Made by a program: the position numbers and the translations under genes. From positions 7,881,501-7,945,500 of the forward strand of contig OU015662.1 in the NCBI GenBank assembly GCA_907165275.2: a stretch of 64,000 nt of DNA, given 5' to 3'. Source of the stretch: Zygaena filipendulae. Taxonomy: Eukaryota > Arthropoda > Insecta > Lepidoptera > Zygaenidae. Positions 22,144-34,323 of the stretch are shown here, one piece after another (position 1 is the first letter of the stretch; each line of letters opens with the position of its first letter). The notes beneath the pieces were generated by a model. That model saw nothing but the letters and a program-made list of their open reading frames with translations. It ran no database searches and was not told where the DNA came from.

Positions 22144-24657
22144 TCATGCTTTTATGATAAAAAAAATGAGTGTGTACAAAAAAAAAAAATTCCAAGCAAA
22201 AATCCAAAATTTTGTGACCACGTGATATGCGAAACATTCCTTAGTTTTCTGTAGCGATAGCAGTGCCAACCATAAGACGTTAATAGAATTATAGCCGGAG
22301 AGCGAAATGTGTCTAATATCATCTTATTAGAACTATTTCTAAACAAGCAATCCATAATTCACGTGCTAACCTAAATAACTAGACTCGTCTAAACAAATAT
22401 AGGTTACGGGCTCGGTAGATAATGAGCAATAGATCATCTGATGAATACTTCAAAGGGACGTTTCGTAGGCGAGTTTGTTTGTAGGTTATTTTGTTAACTC
22501 ATGAAGTGGATATCAGCTGGCAGCCGTGAAAAGCTCGATTAATGCTTTCCAAATTAATTAATAAATAGAACTGGTGTTTAAAGCTTTCATATAAAAATGG
22601 TAAATCATCATCGTACTTTTTTGTTGTGAAAAAGAGTTTTGCTTTAATATAATGATACGAATCTCGTGTGATCGTGTTTTACTGAGTGGCCCCCTAGACA
22701 ATACTGGCGCCCAACGATAAAAAAAAAGTTTCGGGGACATAAACAGTGTTATGTGTTTTTTGTACGTGTGCCGCGCCGACGCGATGAATACGCGCGCAAG
22801 ACCATGTACGACGAATTTGTCTTTGACTTGGCTTTGGATAACTTCGTCTGATTGATATTCTATTTATACGTTTCGACATGTATAGTAATATTTTGAATTT
22901 TTTATAGGCACCCTACATAAATAAGACCAAACTTTGTTGCCCAATGTTACGTCGACGTGTTCGAAATCTTTAAATGATATGATCAGTTTTAGTGGTCATG
23001 TCATGAAATGGTGGCATATGGTCGGCCACATCATGATAAATATCAATTCTATGATCTGGCCCCGACATATCCATGAATCAATTTCTGGTCTTAATTTTAT
23101 TATTTATATGTGTTTTGATGTTGTCTTAATTTTGTACTCATTGCTCTACATTTATTTTGTCATCAATAACATTAAATATCATAACTAGTGATAAATCATT
23201 TCGCAATATATTTTAATAAAACGGATATCCTTATGAGATTACCTAGATTAACGGTTCCACATTTAGCGACCATCTCTCAACGACATACTTAATTAAAGTA
23301 ACGAGACAAGAGTGGAAGCTATCACAATTATCTGACTAATTTATGAGTGGATTGCAATGAATAGTTGCGGGCCTCGGAAATAAATCTGACGCCACCTACT
23401 TACACTAGTACTAACACAAAGTTGTGAATTCGAGTAACTGCGAGCGCGTCTGTTATCTGTTTTAGCTAAAGAATGTACCACAATGTAAGTTCTTAGCATT
23501 AATATAATTACTAAATATAAATAATTATATAGGTATTACAATAAATTGCCTAAAGCTGTTGTGGTTAAGTAATTATATTATAGAAATGCGGTTAGCACCA
23601 GCTCTGGTTCAAACCAATTGGTTACTTTAAGAACTTGGTTGTTTTTTATAACTCTTGCACGAGTACACAACTACCATACACACACATATATCCTTGCTTT
23701 AACATTGAATAATATTCATGAACCATAGATGCACATGCACATTAGTAATATTTATTTTTCATTAGTATTATGAGTGTATATTGTTTTATCTCCATCAGAA
23801 AAACAAATATCCCGTCCCTGATTAATTATAATTAATCAATATACCTAATCAATACAAATAATTATTTGTATCCTGTTGTTCGGTAGAAGTCTGCCATATC
23901 CCACTGCTATTTTACTAATTTAATCTATTAAATATGTGCTAGGCCACTACCAAATTCGATAAGTAACTTAAGGTATAATATTATTATGTAAGTGGTGCAA
24001 ATACATAGTTAGTGATTTATTATTTAAAGTAGCCATTAGGCTTGCTACACGGCAACGCGTATTGACTACTACATTATCCCAAACAAATTAAGCATGCCTT
24101 ATTTCCAGGAAAGCAACTGAATGGTGTTATATCGCCACTTTCGCAGATTGCAGAGTAATTAATGGTATAGGAACCGCGTTTTAGCGTATTGAGACGTGAG
24201 ATCACGTCGCAGCGTGGCCTTAGCATGCGTGTGCTCGGCGCTCCGTTTGCTCGGTGCCCTATTCTGGACATACGCATGTGTATTATTAGTTTTGAACTGG
24301 TTGTTCTACCCACTGAGAAAATATTATATTACCTAACTAGAAAGGTCGTATAGGCGGGGCAGGCATTCCGCGGTTGCAAAGAAAATCAGATCAAATGCTC
24401 TAACTTTCCCAAAATTTCCTTTGCTGGCATCCCAAGTTTACTTTCTACAATATTCCCAAAACTGAGAATTTTGGAAACCGTCACAGTGACTCAGTAAAAG
24501 CGTAACGTTAATGAATATTTTTGTTCAGGATGAATATGTTTTTGTTGTGTTGGATTATTTTCAAACCCAAGTATGAAAATAATCCGGCGACAAAGGTTTT
24601 TATCTCTTTTGACGTTATTGTTACGTACCTAAATTTAAGCTTTACTTGAAGTAAATA
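22144..24657. other. No gene seen; fragments of foldback elements
   Basis: The only structures are a partial copy of the 62.2-kb foldback element at about 22210-22270 (gtgaccacgtgat ... ccttagttttctgt) and a partial copy of the gatgtggcc foldback at 22970-23075. No convincing exon. Confidence 0.5.
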
Positions 24658-24896
24658 TATCTCCCCTGGGACTATGACCATAAGACGCCGCGTTAAGATA
24701 AGACGCCGCAAAAATTGTTTAACCCTCGCGATCAAAGAAGTTTCACTTTAATAAAATACATTTATAATGTGTGTTATGGTACACAAAATATTAATTTCTA
24801 ATATTTTGGCATCTAGGGCGGTCGGAATTGTGTTTTTAGAAAGCGCGTTATGGGCAAGGAATGTTGTTGGTCATAGAGAATAAAAACCCTGATTCG
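24658..24896. mobile_element. MITE of the TCACTATGACC family, copy 2
   Basis: Left end gactatgaccataagacg, right end ggtcatagagaataaaaacc. The interior shares gttaagata, gatcaaagaagtttcac and atattttggcatctagggcg with the copy at 14.85 kb. Confidence 0.7.
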
Positions 24897-25134
24897 ATTG
24901 TTGCCCTGCCCATTAGTATGTTCATACATGGTCTCCCATCGGTCCCGTCGATTTCATTTACATAACTATTGTTTCTATAGATCGATCAAAGTTACTTGAA
25001 AAATCTTAAAACTAACGTATTTATGAGAAGTTTTGCATTCATCGTTAACTGTGCGCATCACTTCCCTTGCACGCTGAAGTTTTGCCCTCATCATCAAGAA
25101 GATTTTTCGTTCCAGACGAAACGAGGTCGAAATA

Positions 25135-25462
25135 AGGAATATGTCCTCAACGGACTCGGCACGCCGCGGCACGCTATATGCTACGCGCCGCACGCCGCCT
25201 CGCTACTTGATATTCGTGAACGCGCCTTGCCACATTTCACCTCAAGGTGCCTCGGGCTCCGGCCGGCGCCAGCTGCCTCTATATCCTCTAACTTTGTTAT
25301 TGCACGTACGCTTTTTCTTCCCCTGCACCAACGGTAGAATTTCAAACAATTTTATTTTTTCCAAGGTCGATTCATCGAAAATTAATTTGTTATTGTTATT
25401 GTTGTAAATTGTAAATTAAGTTGTATACTTCTGGTAATAAATTTATTCTTATTCTTATTCTA
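25135..25462 (+). repeat. Possible truncated LINE 3' end with short tandem tail
   Basis: A GC-richer block (25140-25330) passes into an AT-rich 3' UTR-like stretch and ends in taataaatttattcttattc, a short (ttcttat) tandem tail typical of non-LTR elements. Its open frames show no reverse transcriptase motif, so family and coding content are unknown. Confidence 0.35.
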
Positions 25463-28386
25463 AGTTTCAATAAAGAACAACAAAACTATGTATATATATG
25501 TATCTCCAGCGTACTAACTTTGTTAAGTAGCTACCTATATAAAAAATCTAAAAATTATTAGTTGTACGAATACATGGACCGTTTAAAGTAAACAAAAAGT
25601 TCAAAAGCCTATTACAAAATTTCATCCGCAAGAAAAAGTTCGTTACTCAACGAACTGATGCGCAACAAAATAATTGAAACGTTCCATTGCAACCGCTCGC
25701 ATCAGCTCTCGACTTTTAAAAACCGAACAAACATGTAAACAAAGCGATTCAGTTAACTCTGCTTTTCGTCGGCCGCAGACTCGTATGTTTTGATCTTTTT
25801 CGTTTCCATCATGATTTATGTTGGCCGTTGTCGGCTTTTACCCTCTCTACTCTTCACTTCGACTACCTTTATCTCTTTGTGTTGGTATGTCATATCTCCA
25901 CTCACGATGAGATAAGTTAATACACAGTTACATATTTCTAAAACGTATCGATTATATTTTACTATAGGCACTAGCTGTCCCGCACGGTTTCCCCCGCGAT
26001 AATTTCGAAGTTCCCGCAGAATTGTTCCATACAAACTTTACAGGCCCTTTTCATCCCCTTAAGGGTTGAATTTTCAAAAATCCTTATCGAATGCCTACGT
26101 CATATAAAGAATACACCCTCCAAGTTTCAGGTCTCTACGATCAGCGGTTTAGGCTGTGCGTTGATTGTCAGTCAGTCATTCTAGACAAAGGATTTTACTC
26201 GTATATGTATAAGTTCTGGCCACTTATAAATGATAAATTAAATAAAACTATGTACATTGTACATACCAATGAATTGGCAAATAAAAAAAAACGTTATAGC
26301 ATACACTTCTCTTTGTGTGGAAAATGGTTTGCGAAATATTCTGTATAGGCAAATAAAATTTTCTGGTCACCCTAAAAATTAAGTAGGTTTTTGAATCAAG
26401 CAAAACTTCCAGTTTCACCGACAAATTACATTAACGACGACACAGGCTGAAACTTCCCCAAAAACGTATTATGCTTAAACTAATACTGTAGGTAAATGGT
26501 AGAAGTTTTTCATTGCCATTTAGAAACACTCCTTTTTAATCCCATTGCACCATTTAATATAATAATAAATCTTTATTTCTTTCTTACATTGGTTGTTAGA
26601 CAGAAATGTTTTTATATTTTTTTATAATAGGTATATATAGGTACTATGTACCTACTACAAATGATTCGTATTGACTGAGGTTTGCTTTGAAAACAAAAGT
26701 AGTATTCCGATGCAAAAGTCAAGAAAACTTCTCTAGTAACCTTTTTACTAGGTACTTCCTACGAATTTTTATTCCAATTACATATTTACAAGAAAGAAGG
26801 AGTTGTCTTCCAGTCTAGGCAATTCTGGAACAAAATTGTAGAATCTTCATTTTAAAGGTGTTTTGTGGAAGCTGGACTGAAAAATAATAATATTACAAAT
26901 GTTTTACAATTGTCTTGTTCTTTCACAACTGATTATTTAGTCCTAAATTATTGATATTACATGTTTTTATATAATGCTTATGAAAGAAATTGGTTGTGTG
27001 TGTATCTGTTCTGTCTGTTGTCTGACAAAGTGATAAATAAAAGCTAAAAAGCATGATTTTTAGAATTAAGATTTAGATCCGATCAAAAGATCGGACTCAA
27101 GCAGAATTGTGCGTTTTTTATTTATTAAGTATCATAATAATAATAAATGAAGCAGAACAGTAAGTTACGTTACATTATTTGGATAAGAGCTTAACAGTCA
27201 AATATTACAATTGAAATAATGTGAATTTCTCATAATAAAAATCATTTTCAAATAAAATTACTTTCAAATGAAAAATCTAAGAAACATGGGATATTATGGC
27301 AAGTTAAATAATAATAACAATAATAATCAATTATTTATTTGCATAAGACATAGCTTGTAATGATGGTACATAATATAAGAGTAAAATTGTCCTCATGTCC
27401 TGTTGTTAGGTGACATGCAAAATTATCAAATTAAATCATTAAATCAAAATATTACAATAAAAAGATAAGAAAATTAAGTGTCATTTTAGGGTGTCAATTA
27501 TTAAATTATGATAATGAAAATCCACTTAGAAATTAATTTAAGTCAATTTGAACTTCTGTTTAGGTACACTATAGAAACATTGGGATTGCAGCCATTGTCT
27601 CAGTCTTTTTGCAAGTTTTTGGGTGGGTAATTCACTAATGTCCTTCGGTATGTTGTTATGTATCTTTACACACATTGCATAACAATTATTATGATACAAT
27701 GCAGTCGGTCTAGAACAAGTCGGTTAGTTTCTCTTACTTCTTGTATAAACGTATCTTGTATTTCTTGTATAAAATAATTTAGTATTAATAAAGATTTAAC
27801 TACCGATGTATTTCGACATTATTATTAGCAAAATGGGATGTTTTTCCGATATACACACTTGTTTTTAGTGAAGTTGTTAAAAAGGCTACAAACATAAGTT
27901 TCAAGTCAAAAACATCAGACGCCCAAATTCTATTTATGTGTATTTACGCAGTTCCAGTTTTTGGAAGCGGTTCTTTAACTTGTGATAATATCTACGAGTT
28001 TAGGTATGAAGTTCGGTACCAAGTGCGCAATCGACTCCCCCTAATTACGACCAGTAAAAACTAATTGCGAACAGTCCACGCTCCGCCACGTTATGTACTC
28101 GCCTCTGCCTCCCCGCAATATCAAAATCGATTTATTTAACGCAGCTCCAAACGAAAGTTGCCGCTTATAGTTATACATGTATATGGAACTATAAGTATAT
28201 AACTAAATATATATAACTATAAATATACACTGTCATAATACATAAATTATACTTTCGCCAAAAATACATAATATTATACTTTCGACTAAAATATTGTATA
28301 CCTACTGAACCTAGATTTTCCAGTCCATAGAAACAAAAAATCCCACTGAAATGAGAAGTAATTTTTTGTTTTTTATATTTTTTTTT
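25463..28386. other. No gene seen; AT-rich
   Basis: Apart from the repeat copy at 25970-26184 the stretch is AT-rich without recognisable exons, terminal repeats or SINE heads. The open frame over 26091-26348 is partly inside that repeat and is not a gene. Confidence 0.5.
25970..26184 (+). repeat. CTAGCTGT family copy, diverged
   Basis: Starts cactagctgtcccgcacgg, core ataatttcgaagttcccgca, and ends in a gtcagtcagtcattc stretch. Confidence 0.65.
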
Positions 28387-28464
28387 ACTCGCTGTTCCCG
28401 CGGTTGAACCGCATGAATATCGGGATTCCCTCGGGAAGGCTTTGTTAAGTATCTTATTTTGCTT

Positions 28465-29284
28465 TTAAGCAGAAACCTACGCCATAATAAGCTGTGTTAA
28501 AGAAAACATCAAAAACAAAATAAAAGGAAAATTTATCTACATACTCACAAATAGCCAAGCTGCGCTAAAAGTTGTAACATCATGTAGAGTGGAGTCAAGG
28601 TTGGTGCTTGAATGCGTCCATGCTCTGAACAAATTGGGCGCCAACAACCAGGTCAGATTAATCTGGGTTCCAGGTCATGTGGGTATACAAGGCAATGAAC
28701 TTGCAGATGAACTGGCAAGGAAAGGATCAGATAAAACCTTCATTGGACCAGAGCCATTTGTTGGGATCTCTGTCAACACGGTGAAAAAGGCAATACGTGA
28801 AAACGCCCGGAAAAGACACTCACAGGAGTGGTCATCGACTACGGGCCTCAGGCATTCCAAACACTTTATCGGCGACAAAACCGATGAGAAACTATCACGC
28901 AGTATACTTCTCCTAAGTTGCAATCAGGCCCGCCTAATCACTGGTGTGCTTACAGGTCACTTCGGGACAAAGGAACACCTCACGAAAATGAAACTCGCGA
29001 GCGACTCATCCTGCAGAAAGTGCGGCGTAGAGGTGGAAACAATGGCACATCTTATGTGCGAGTGCGATGCCTTGGCTCGCAAACGTATGGACCTTCTGGG
29101 GACGGCCTACCCAGAACCAGAGGACTTTAGGCTCTTACCCCTCCACTGCACACTAGCCTTCGCCGCCGAGGTTTTCAGGGAATAGAGGGAGGAGCACAGG
29201 ATGAGGATGGTACAAAAGATCCCAAGGGTCGAAGTAGCGAGGCTTTACTTGCCCACCCCATTGTCTAAGATAAGGTAAGATAAG
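28465..29284 (+). mobile_element. 5'-truncated non-LTR retrotransposon with 14-bp target-site duplication
   Basis: The insert is bounded by the direct repeat atcttattttgctt at 28451-28464 and 29285-29298. Its 3' end is a short taagataagg-type tandem repeat, and its coding part is the RNase H domain only. This is the classic product of target-primed reverse transcription that stopped early. An RNase H domain in this position points to the I / R1 / LOA side of the non-LTR tree. Confidence 0.9.
28469..29185 (+). pseudogene. RNase H and C-terminal domain of a LINE ORF2, fragment
   Basis: The frame is open from 28469, upstream of the first possible start, because the element is truncated. It reads AETYAIISCV (the catalytic Glu region), then YILTNSQAALKV, then LIWVPGHVGIQGNELADELA (Trp-Val-Pro-Gly-His and the ADELA Asp region). 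It continues into a Cys/His stretch, CRKCGVEVETMAHLMCEC, like the end of I/R1-type ORF2. The block usually reads DSQAAL; here the Asp is Asn, so a catalytic residue is lost. The first catalytic Asp lies beyond the truncation. It cannot make an active enzyme. Confidence 0.88.
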
Positions 29285-30011
29285 ATCTTATTTTGCTTAA
29301 GAATTTCATCATTAATTGGGTAGTTTCAGAGATTACTCTCTGCAAACAAACAAACTTTTCATCTTTAGATATACACACTACCAAGCGTACATTTCCATTT
29401 ATTTTCCAAATACCTATAACCTAACCTTTTTAAAAATAAATCGTAAGTTGATTGAAATATCAAAGGGAACATTTAAGTAAGTAAGAGTAATCTTTTAGTA
29501 ATAAGTATATAAATACCTACTTATTGTTTTTCAACTATATACCTAAAAGTCAAACTCGTACAGTGAGAAAGTATATTATTTTTGCTATGGGCGGGGTAGG
29601 TTAATTTGACACCGAACGCAGGGTAATTGAATTTGTTGCGGTTGATACATAATCTAGGGGACGCGGACGGGGCGGGAAACATACCTAACTGTAATTCATA
29701 ATTCAGAAGTAAGGGTCGCACACACTGTCATGACGGTATATTACGGCCTTATGCGAACAAATATTGTTTTTATTCAAATCAAAATATAACGTAGTATTTA
29801 GTTGCCGTAAAAGACATCGAAACAACTTAATGACATTATAATAATACAGGACCTTAGTCTTGAGAATTTATTTCCCATGTCATTGTTACTAACGATCATT
29901 GATTTGGACCCCAGGACAATTTTATAAAAACACCAGCCAAGTGCGTCTCGGATCACGCATGGTCAAAGGTTCTGAAAGGAGGAAGACCTTTCCCCATTAA
30001 AATTAAGAGTT

Positions 30012-30205
30012 AATCCTACTAATATTATAAATGTGAAAGTGTGGATGTTTGGATGTTTGTTACTCAATCACGCAAAAACAGCTAAATGGATTTGGATGAA
30101 ATTTTACATGCACGTTGTACAGAGAAGGACATAGGGTACTTTTATCCCGGAATTCCCCCAGGAACTCTAAAATTACCGCGGGTGAAACCGTGGTGCACAG
30201 CTAGT
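30012..30205 (-). repeat. CTAGCTGT family copy
   Basis: Begins cctactaatattataaatg with a ggatgtttggatgtttg duplication and ends gtgcacagctagt. Near-identical in layout to the copy at 46972. Confidence 0.8.
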
Positions 30206-30553
30206 AAAAAATAAAAATAAAATAATAATATCCTATACTCCGAAAACTATTCAGTTGAAAGAATTTTTAAGTTCTAACTCCTTGAATTTGTTCAGACTTT
30301 TCCGTTCCCTAGTTATAAGTTAGAGAGACGGAACACACACATACTGATGGACAGATGCAATCTTATAAAGGTTATGAAAGTCTATAAGTGTCACTCACTG
30401 ACTCAGCACAAAATCTCTAAAAACTAAAGCTGAAATTTAGCAGGTTGTTAGGTTTAAAGAATCTTTATTTCTTATAAGAACATTATAGTTCACTTAAAAT
30501 AAGATACAAAGAAGTTGACTATAATTAAGGTTTTGACGTACATAAGAATTTTT

Positions 30554-30599
30554 AACCGACTTCCAAAAAGGAGGAGGTTCTATGTTCGATTGTATGTAT

Positions 30600-30653
<54 letters not shown>

Positions 30654-31450
30654 ATGTTCACCGATTACTCGAAGACGGTTGGACCGATTTGGAAAATTCT
30701 TTTTTTGTTTGAAAGGGTTTACTCCCAATTAGGTCCCATTGCCACCAAGTCGGGATCTGATGATGGAATCTTGGAGAAACCGAGGGAACTCTTCAAAAAT
30801 TATAGGCACACCTATAGCGATTTGGGTATTTTTTATAGTAAATCGTTGATTTGCTTTTGGAAAGCAATATTTGAAGAAGCGGAACTGATGATGAAGACCA
30901 CAGATGGTCATCGGAACTACTCAACAATAATACATATTTCACGGGTTCCCATTGGAGTGATTTCAAAAATTGTTTTTTTGTTTGAAAGGGGATACTCCCA
31001 AATTGATTCCATTGTCACCAAGTCGAGATCTGATGATGGGATCTTGGAGTAATCGAAGGAACTCTTCAAAAATTATAGGTACACCTATAGCGATTTTTAT
31101 ATTTTTATAGTAAATCGTTTATTTGCTTTCGGAAAGTAAAATTTGAAGAAGTGGAACTGATGATGAAGACCACAGATGGTTATGGGAACTACTCAATAAT
31201 AGGTATTTCACGGGTTCCGAATCGTTAACTTTAAAATGGTTTCTAAACAATTTATGCTCGTCACAATGTATATGGTGAAGTGGAACTGTTGGTGATGTAC
31301 TAGGAGAACTCCTCAATAATTAACGTCCCTGCGTCGGGAAAAGCAATATTTTGTAAAAGGCGATGAGCAGTTGACATTAGCCTATTGTAACTTAGAGTAA
31401 TTACGAACTATGTCACTTAAAAGCGAAAAATAAACAAAATTTTAACAAAA
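30554..31450 (+). repeat. AACCGACTTCCAAAAAGGAGG family repeat with T49 run and internal duplication
   Basis: Starts aaccgacttccaaaaagg, a head I recognise from many lepidopteran genomes. A run of 49 T lies at 30601-30649. Then a unit of roughly 250-275 bp occurs twice in tandem (about 30690-30968 and 30969-31218; shared blocks ccaccaagtcg.gatctgat, ttcaaaaattatagg, acctatagcgattt and gatgaagaccacagatgg). The open frame across it is repeat-encoded, not a gene. Confidence 0.7.
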
Positions 31451-31451
31451 A

Positions 31452-31861
31452 AATTAAAACCGACTTCCAAAAACACAAAACTAAAAAAGCTTAAAAATAA
31501 AAAGCTAAAAATAACAAAATACCGATTTAATCCAAAAGACAAAAACACACATAATATTATTATTGGTTTGTGCTACCACTGATCGGTATGAAGTCGGTGA
31601 CAAGCCAAATATGGAGGGGGCAGATGGGCTAAGTCGACTCCCGCCACCAGCTCTTCGTGAGCAGAATAACCCAAGTGGGCGGACACCAGCACGGCCAGCA
31701 CCGGGCTTGTCACCGAATTCAAACCGATCAGTGGTAGCACAAACCAATAATAATATTATGTGTGTTTTTGTCTTTTGGATTAAATCGGTATTTTGTTATT
31801 TTTAGCTTTTTATTTTTAAGCTTTTTTAGTTTTGTGTTTTTGGAAGTCGGTTTTAATTTCA
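31452..31861. mobile_element. 410-bp foldback element at the 3' end of a LINE
   Basis: Two arms of about 150 bp are near-perfect inverted copies (aaattaaaaccgacttcc ... ggaagtcggttttaattt) around a loop of about 100 bp. The arms run to cggtgacaagcc / gggcttgtcaccg. It overwrites the end of the minus-strand LINE ORF2, whose last ~40 codons to the stop at 31728 are foldback sequence. It begins with the same head as the repeat at 30554. Confidence 0.8.
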
Positions 31862-32825
31862 ATTTATATTTGTACGTGTTTATGTTATCACATTTTTTAA
31901 TGTCGTTAGGTAACGTATTGTACAGCTGCGCTCCCTCAAATAATATCGTTTTCTTTCCATAATTTGTCCGTGCGTTAGCAATTTCAAGTTTATATTTATT
32001 CCGAAAAGTGTATGTATGTGGTTTTTCCTGTAACTGTAGGTTGGATTGGATAGAATTTGTTGTGATATTTTTGATTAAGATAAGAGTGCAGTATGTATAA
32101 AGTTGTGAAAGATCAAGAATTTTTGTTTTTGTATATAATTGTTTGGTTGGAGTAAGAAAGTGGTAGTAAAATAATACTTTTATTATTTTATTTTGAATCC
32201 TTTGTAATGGTTTTAGATTTGTTGTCGCGGCTGATCCCCAGATTACAATCAGATATTCCAAGTGTGATTTAACCAAAGAGTTATATATAATGGTCCGTGC
32301 CTTATTTGGAATGCAATTTGATATTTTACGTACAGCTCCCAGTAATGACATTAGCTTTGTTCTGACATGCTCAATGTGTGTTTTCCAAGTTAATTTGTCA
32401 TCTATCCATAGTCCAAGATATTTTTCACAGTGTGAGCGTTGAATTACATCATTGTTTATTTTAAGTTGTTTAAAATCTGGTATGGGTTTGTTTTTTGCGG
32501 AGAAAATCATAAACGATGTTTTTGACGTGTTAATTGTGAGTAAATTAAATTTCAGCCATTCATTGAGCATGTCAAGGTCTTTTTGAGCGGTTGTAATAAT
32601 ATCATGAATAGATTTATCATAGTAGAAGAGACATGTGTCGTCCGCATACAATGTTAGATGGCCGGTCAGTCCTATTTTATTAATGTTATTTATATAAATC
32701 AGAAACATCAAGGGGCCTATAATTGATCCTTGCGGAATTCCGCATGTAACATTTTCAGGAGAAGAACCAGTGAAGGTATCCATTTTTACTACTTGACTCC
32801 GGTCTTCTAAATACGATTTGAACAT
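31728..32825 (-). pseudogene. CR1/jockey-like LINE ORF2: C-terminal half of reverse transcriptase
   Basis: Begins MFKSYLEDRSQVVKM and carries GIPQGSIIGPLMFLIYINN and the catalytic YADD in LTLYADDTCLFY, then the thumb-region pattern CEKYLGLWIDDKLTWKTHI. The reverse transcriptase copies the element RNA into DNA at a nicked target. The frame is broken upstream: after VFIDLKK a run of eight A adds one base where LKKAFDTVSHQKL is expected. The last residues come from a foldback element. Dead copy. Confidence 0.9.
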
Positions 32826-33035
32826 TTGGAGTGCTTTACCTGTGATTCCTATATTATTTAGTTTTTGTATGAGTTTTTGGTGACTTACCGTGTCAAATGC
32901 TTTTTTTTAAATCAATAAACACCCCTAAAGCGATGTTCTTTTGATCTATGTTAGTTTTAATTTTCGTGATCAGGTCTACCGCAGCTGTAAGGGTGCTTGA
33001 TTGAGGACGGAAACCATATTGCTCATCAAAATTTA

Positions 33036-33710
33036 TCAATCAAAAACTCTATTGTCAATCAAAAACTTTTTTTCGGAAAGATAAGTATTCAAGCGACTAT
33101 ATAGAACTCGCTCAAATACTTTTGATATAACAGGTAGGACTGATACCGGTCTGTAATTACTGGGATCAGTTTTACTTCCAGCTTTGTAAATAGGACTGAC
33201 CTTAGCCACTTTAAGTGTATCGGGGAAGAAACCGCGCACTAAACACATATTAATACAGTTGGTTAGCTTCTCGACAATTATGTTTTTTAAGCATTTAATT
33301 GATTTAGTGCTAATTCCATCCAAGCCAGTACTTGTATTACTATCTAAATTGTCAATAATCTTTGATATTTCATCTGTACTACATGGTGTCAGTACATCTA
33401 AAGTTATGTCATGTATATGATCGTGATCGTACATCAAAATGTTACCGGTGTTTACGTGATAGGCATTCGGTATATTGTTTGCTAATTTCGCGCCTATTGA
33501 TGAGAAGAATGAATTGAACAAATCACAAATTGCTTTACCTTCTGTAATCAATCCAGAGTCTGACATGAGTTTTGGAGGAGCGCTGCTGTCCTTGATTTTA
33601 TTTAACGCTAAACTATTAATAATTTCCCACATTTTTTTAGGGTGACTATAACTGCTGTGAAACAAATTATAATAGTAATTTTTCTTTTGTAACTTAATCA
33701 TGGTCTTCAC
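33036..33710 (-). pseudogene. CR1/jockey-like LINE ORF2: N-terminal part of reverse transcriptase
   Basis: Contains LDSNTSTGLDGISTKSIK, FFPDTLKVAKVSPIYKAGSK and SNYRPVSVLPVISKVFE, the opening blocks of a non-LTR reverse transcriptase. It stops after KKFLIDNRVFD because tttttgattga is duplicated there with a shift. Past the duplication another frame resumes with EQYGFRPQSSTLTAAVDLI. Confidence 0.9.
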
Positions 33711-33736
33711 TTTGATTCGCTCTTCATTAAATTTCT

Positions 33737-34300
33737 TCAGTAACTGATTATCTTTTGGATTAACTTTAACTTGACGCCATACGCGACGGCGTTGTTCTTG
33801 CTAAGAAGATCGATGTTGAAATCACCAAAAACCACTGCCCGCTTTCGCTGTTCTAATTGCGAGGAATAAATCTCTAAAAAACTTTGTACATTGGTCTCTC
33901 CGGGTTTATATATCACTCCGATATTTAAAGCTAGTTTATTAATATATATCCATAAATAATGGTTACCGTTCTCGAACAGCTCCTCTGTTACTTCGTAACT
34001 TATGCTATTGTGCACATAAATAGAAACTCCACCACCTTTACTATTCTGTCTATAATTGTAAATATGTTTATAGTTTGGTAGCTGATACAGTTTGGCATCG
34101 TTTTCCGAAGTAATCCATGTCTCAGAAAATATCAATAAGTGAGTAGTCTTTTTTATCGCTTTTATTATGCATTTTATCTCATCGAGCTTACCAGCTGTAC
34201 GAATACTACGCAAATTGGCATAAAAGAATCTTAACGATGATGGTCGCAACGGAATATCTTCGTAGTTTTTTATTATATGATGACTTAATCTATTGTTCAT
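33737..34300 (-). pseudogene. CR1/jockey-like LINE ORF2: AP endonuclease domain, truncated
   Basis: Reads FYANLRSIRTAGKLDEIK, LLIFSETWI, KGGGVSIYVH, LNIGVIYKPGE and VVFGDFNIDLL, the usual order of an apurinic-like endonuclease that nicks target DNA. The final SDH-type motif is missing: after GDFNIDLLSKN the frame runs into unrelated residues and stops, so an internal deletion between endonuclease and reverse transcriptase is likely. Confidence 0.88.
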
Positions 34301-34323
34301 ATTTGATTTTTGTAGTGTTCTAT

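Larger units (their letters stand above)
28387..29372 (+). repeat. CTAGCTGT family copy split by a LINE insertion
   Basis: Left part actcgctgttcccgcggttg to 28464; right part resumes at 29285 with atcttattttgctt and continues to caaacaaacaaacttttcat. The inserted LINE fragment and its duplication account for the gap. Confidence 0.7.

Noticed and set aside
25141..25407. 88-codon frame ending in a run of Leu
   Set aside because: The Leu run comes from a (ttattg)n stretch in a probable retroelement 3' end.
30582..31052. 156-codon frame starting with poly-Phe
   Set aside because: Poly-Phe is the T49 run; the rest is dispersed-repeat sequence present twice in tandem.
31505..31805. Two 80-codon frames on opposite strands with the same C-terminus
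   Set aside because: They are the two arms of the foldback element read from each side.
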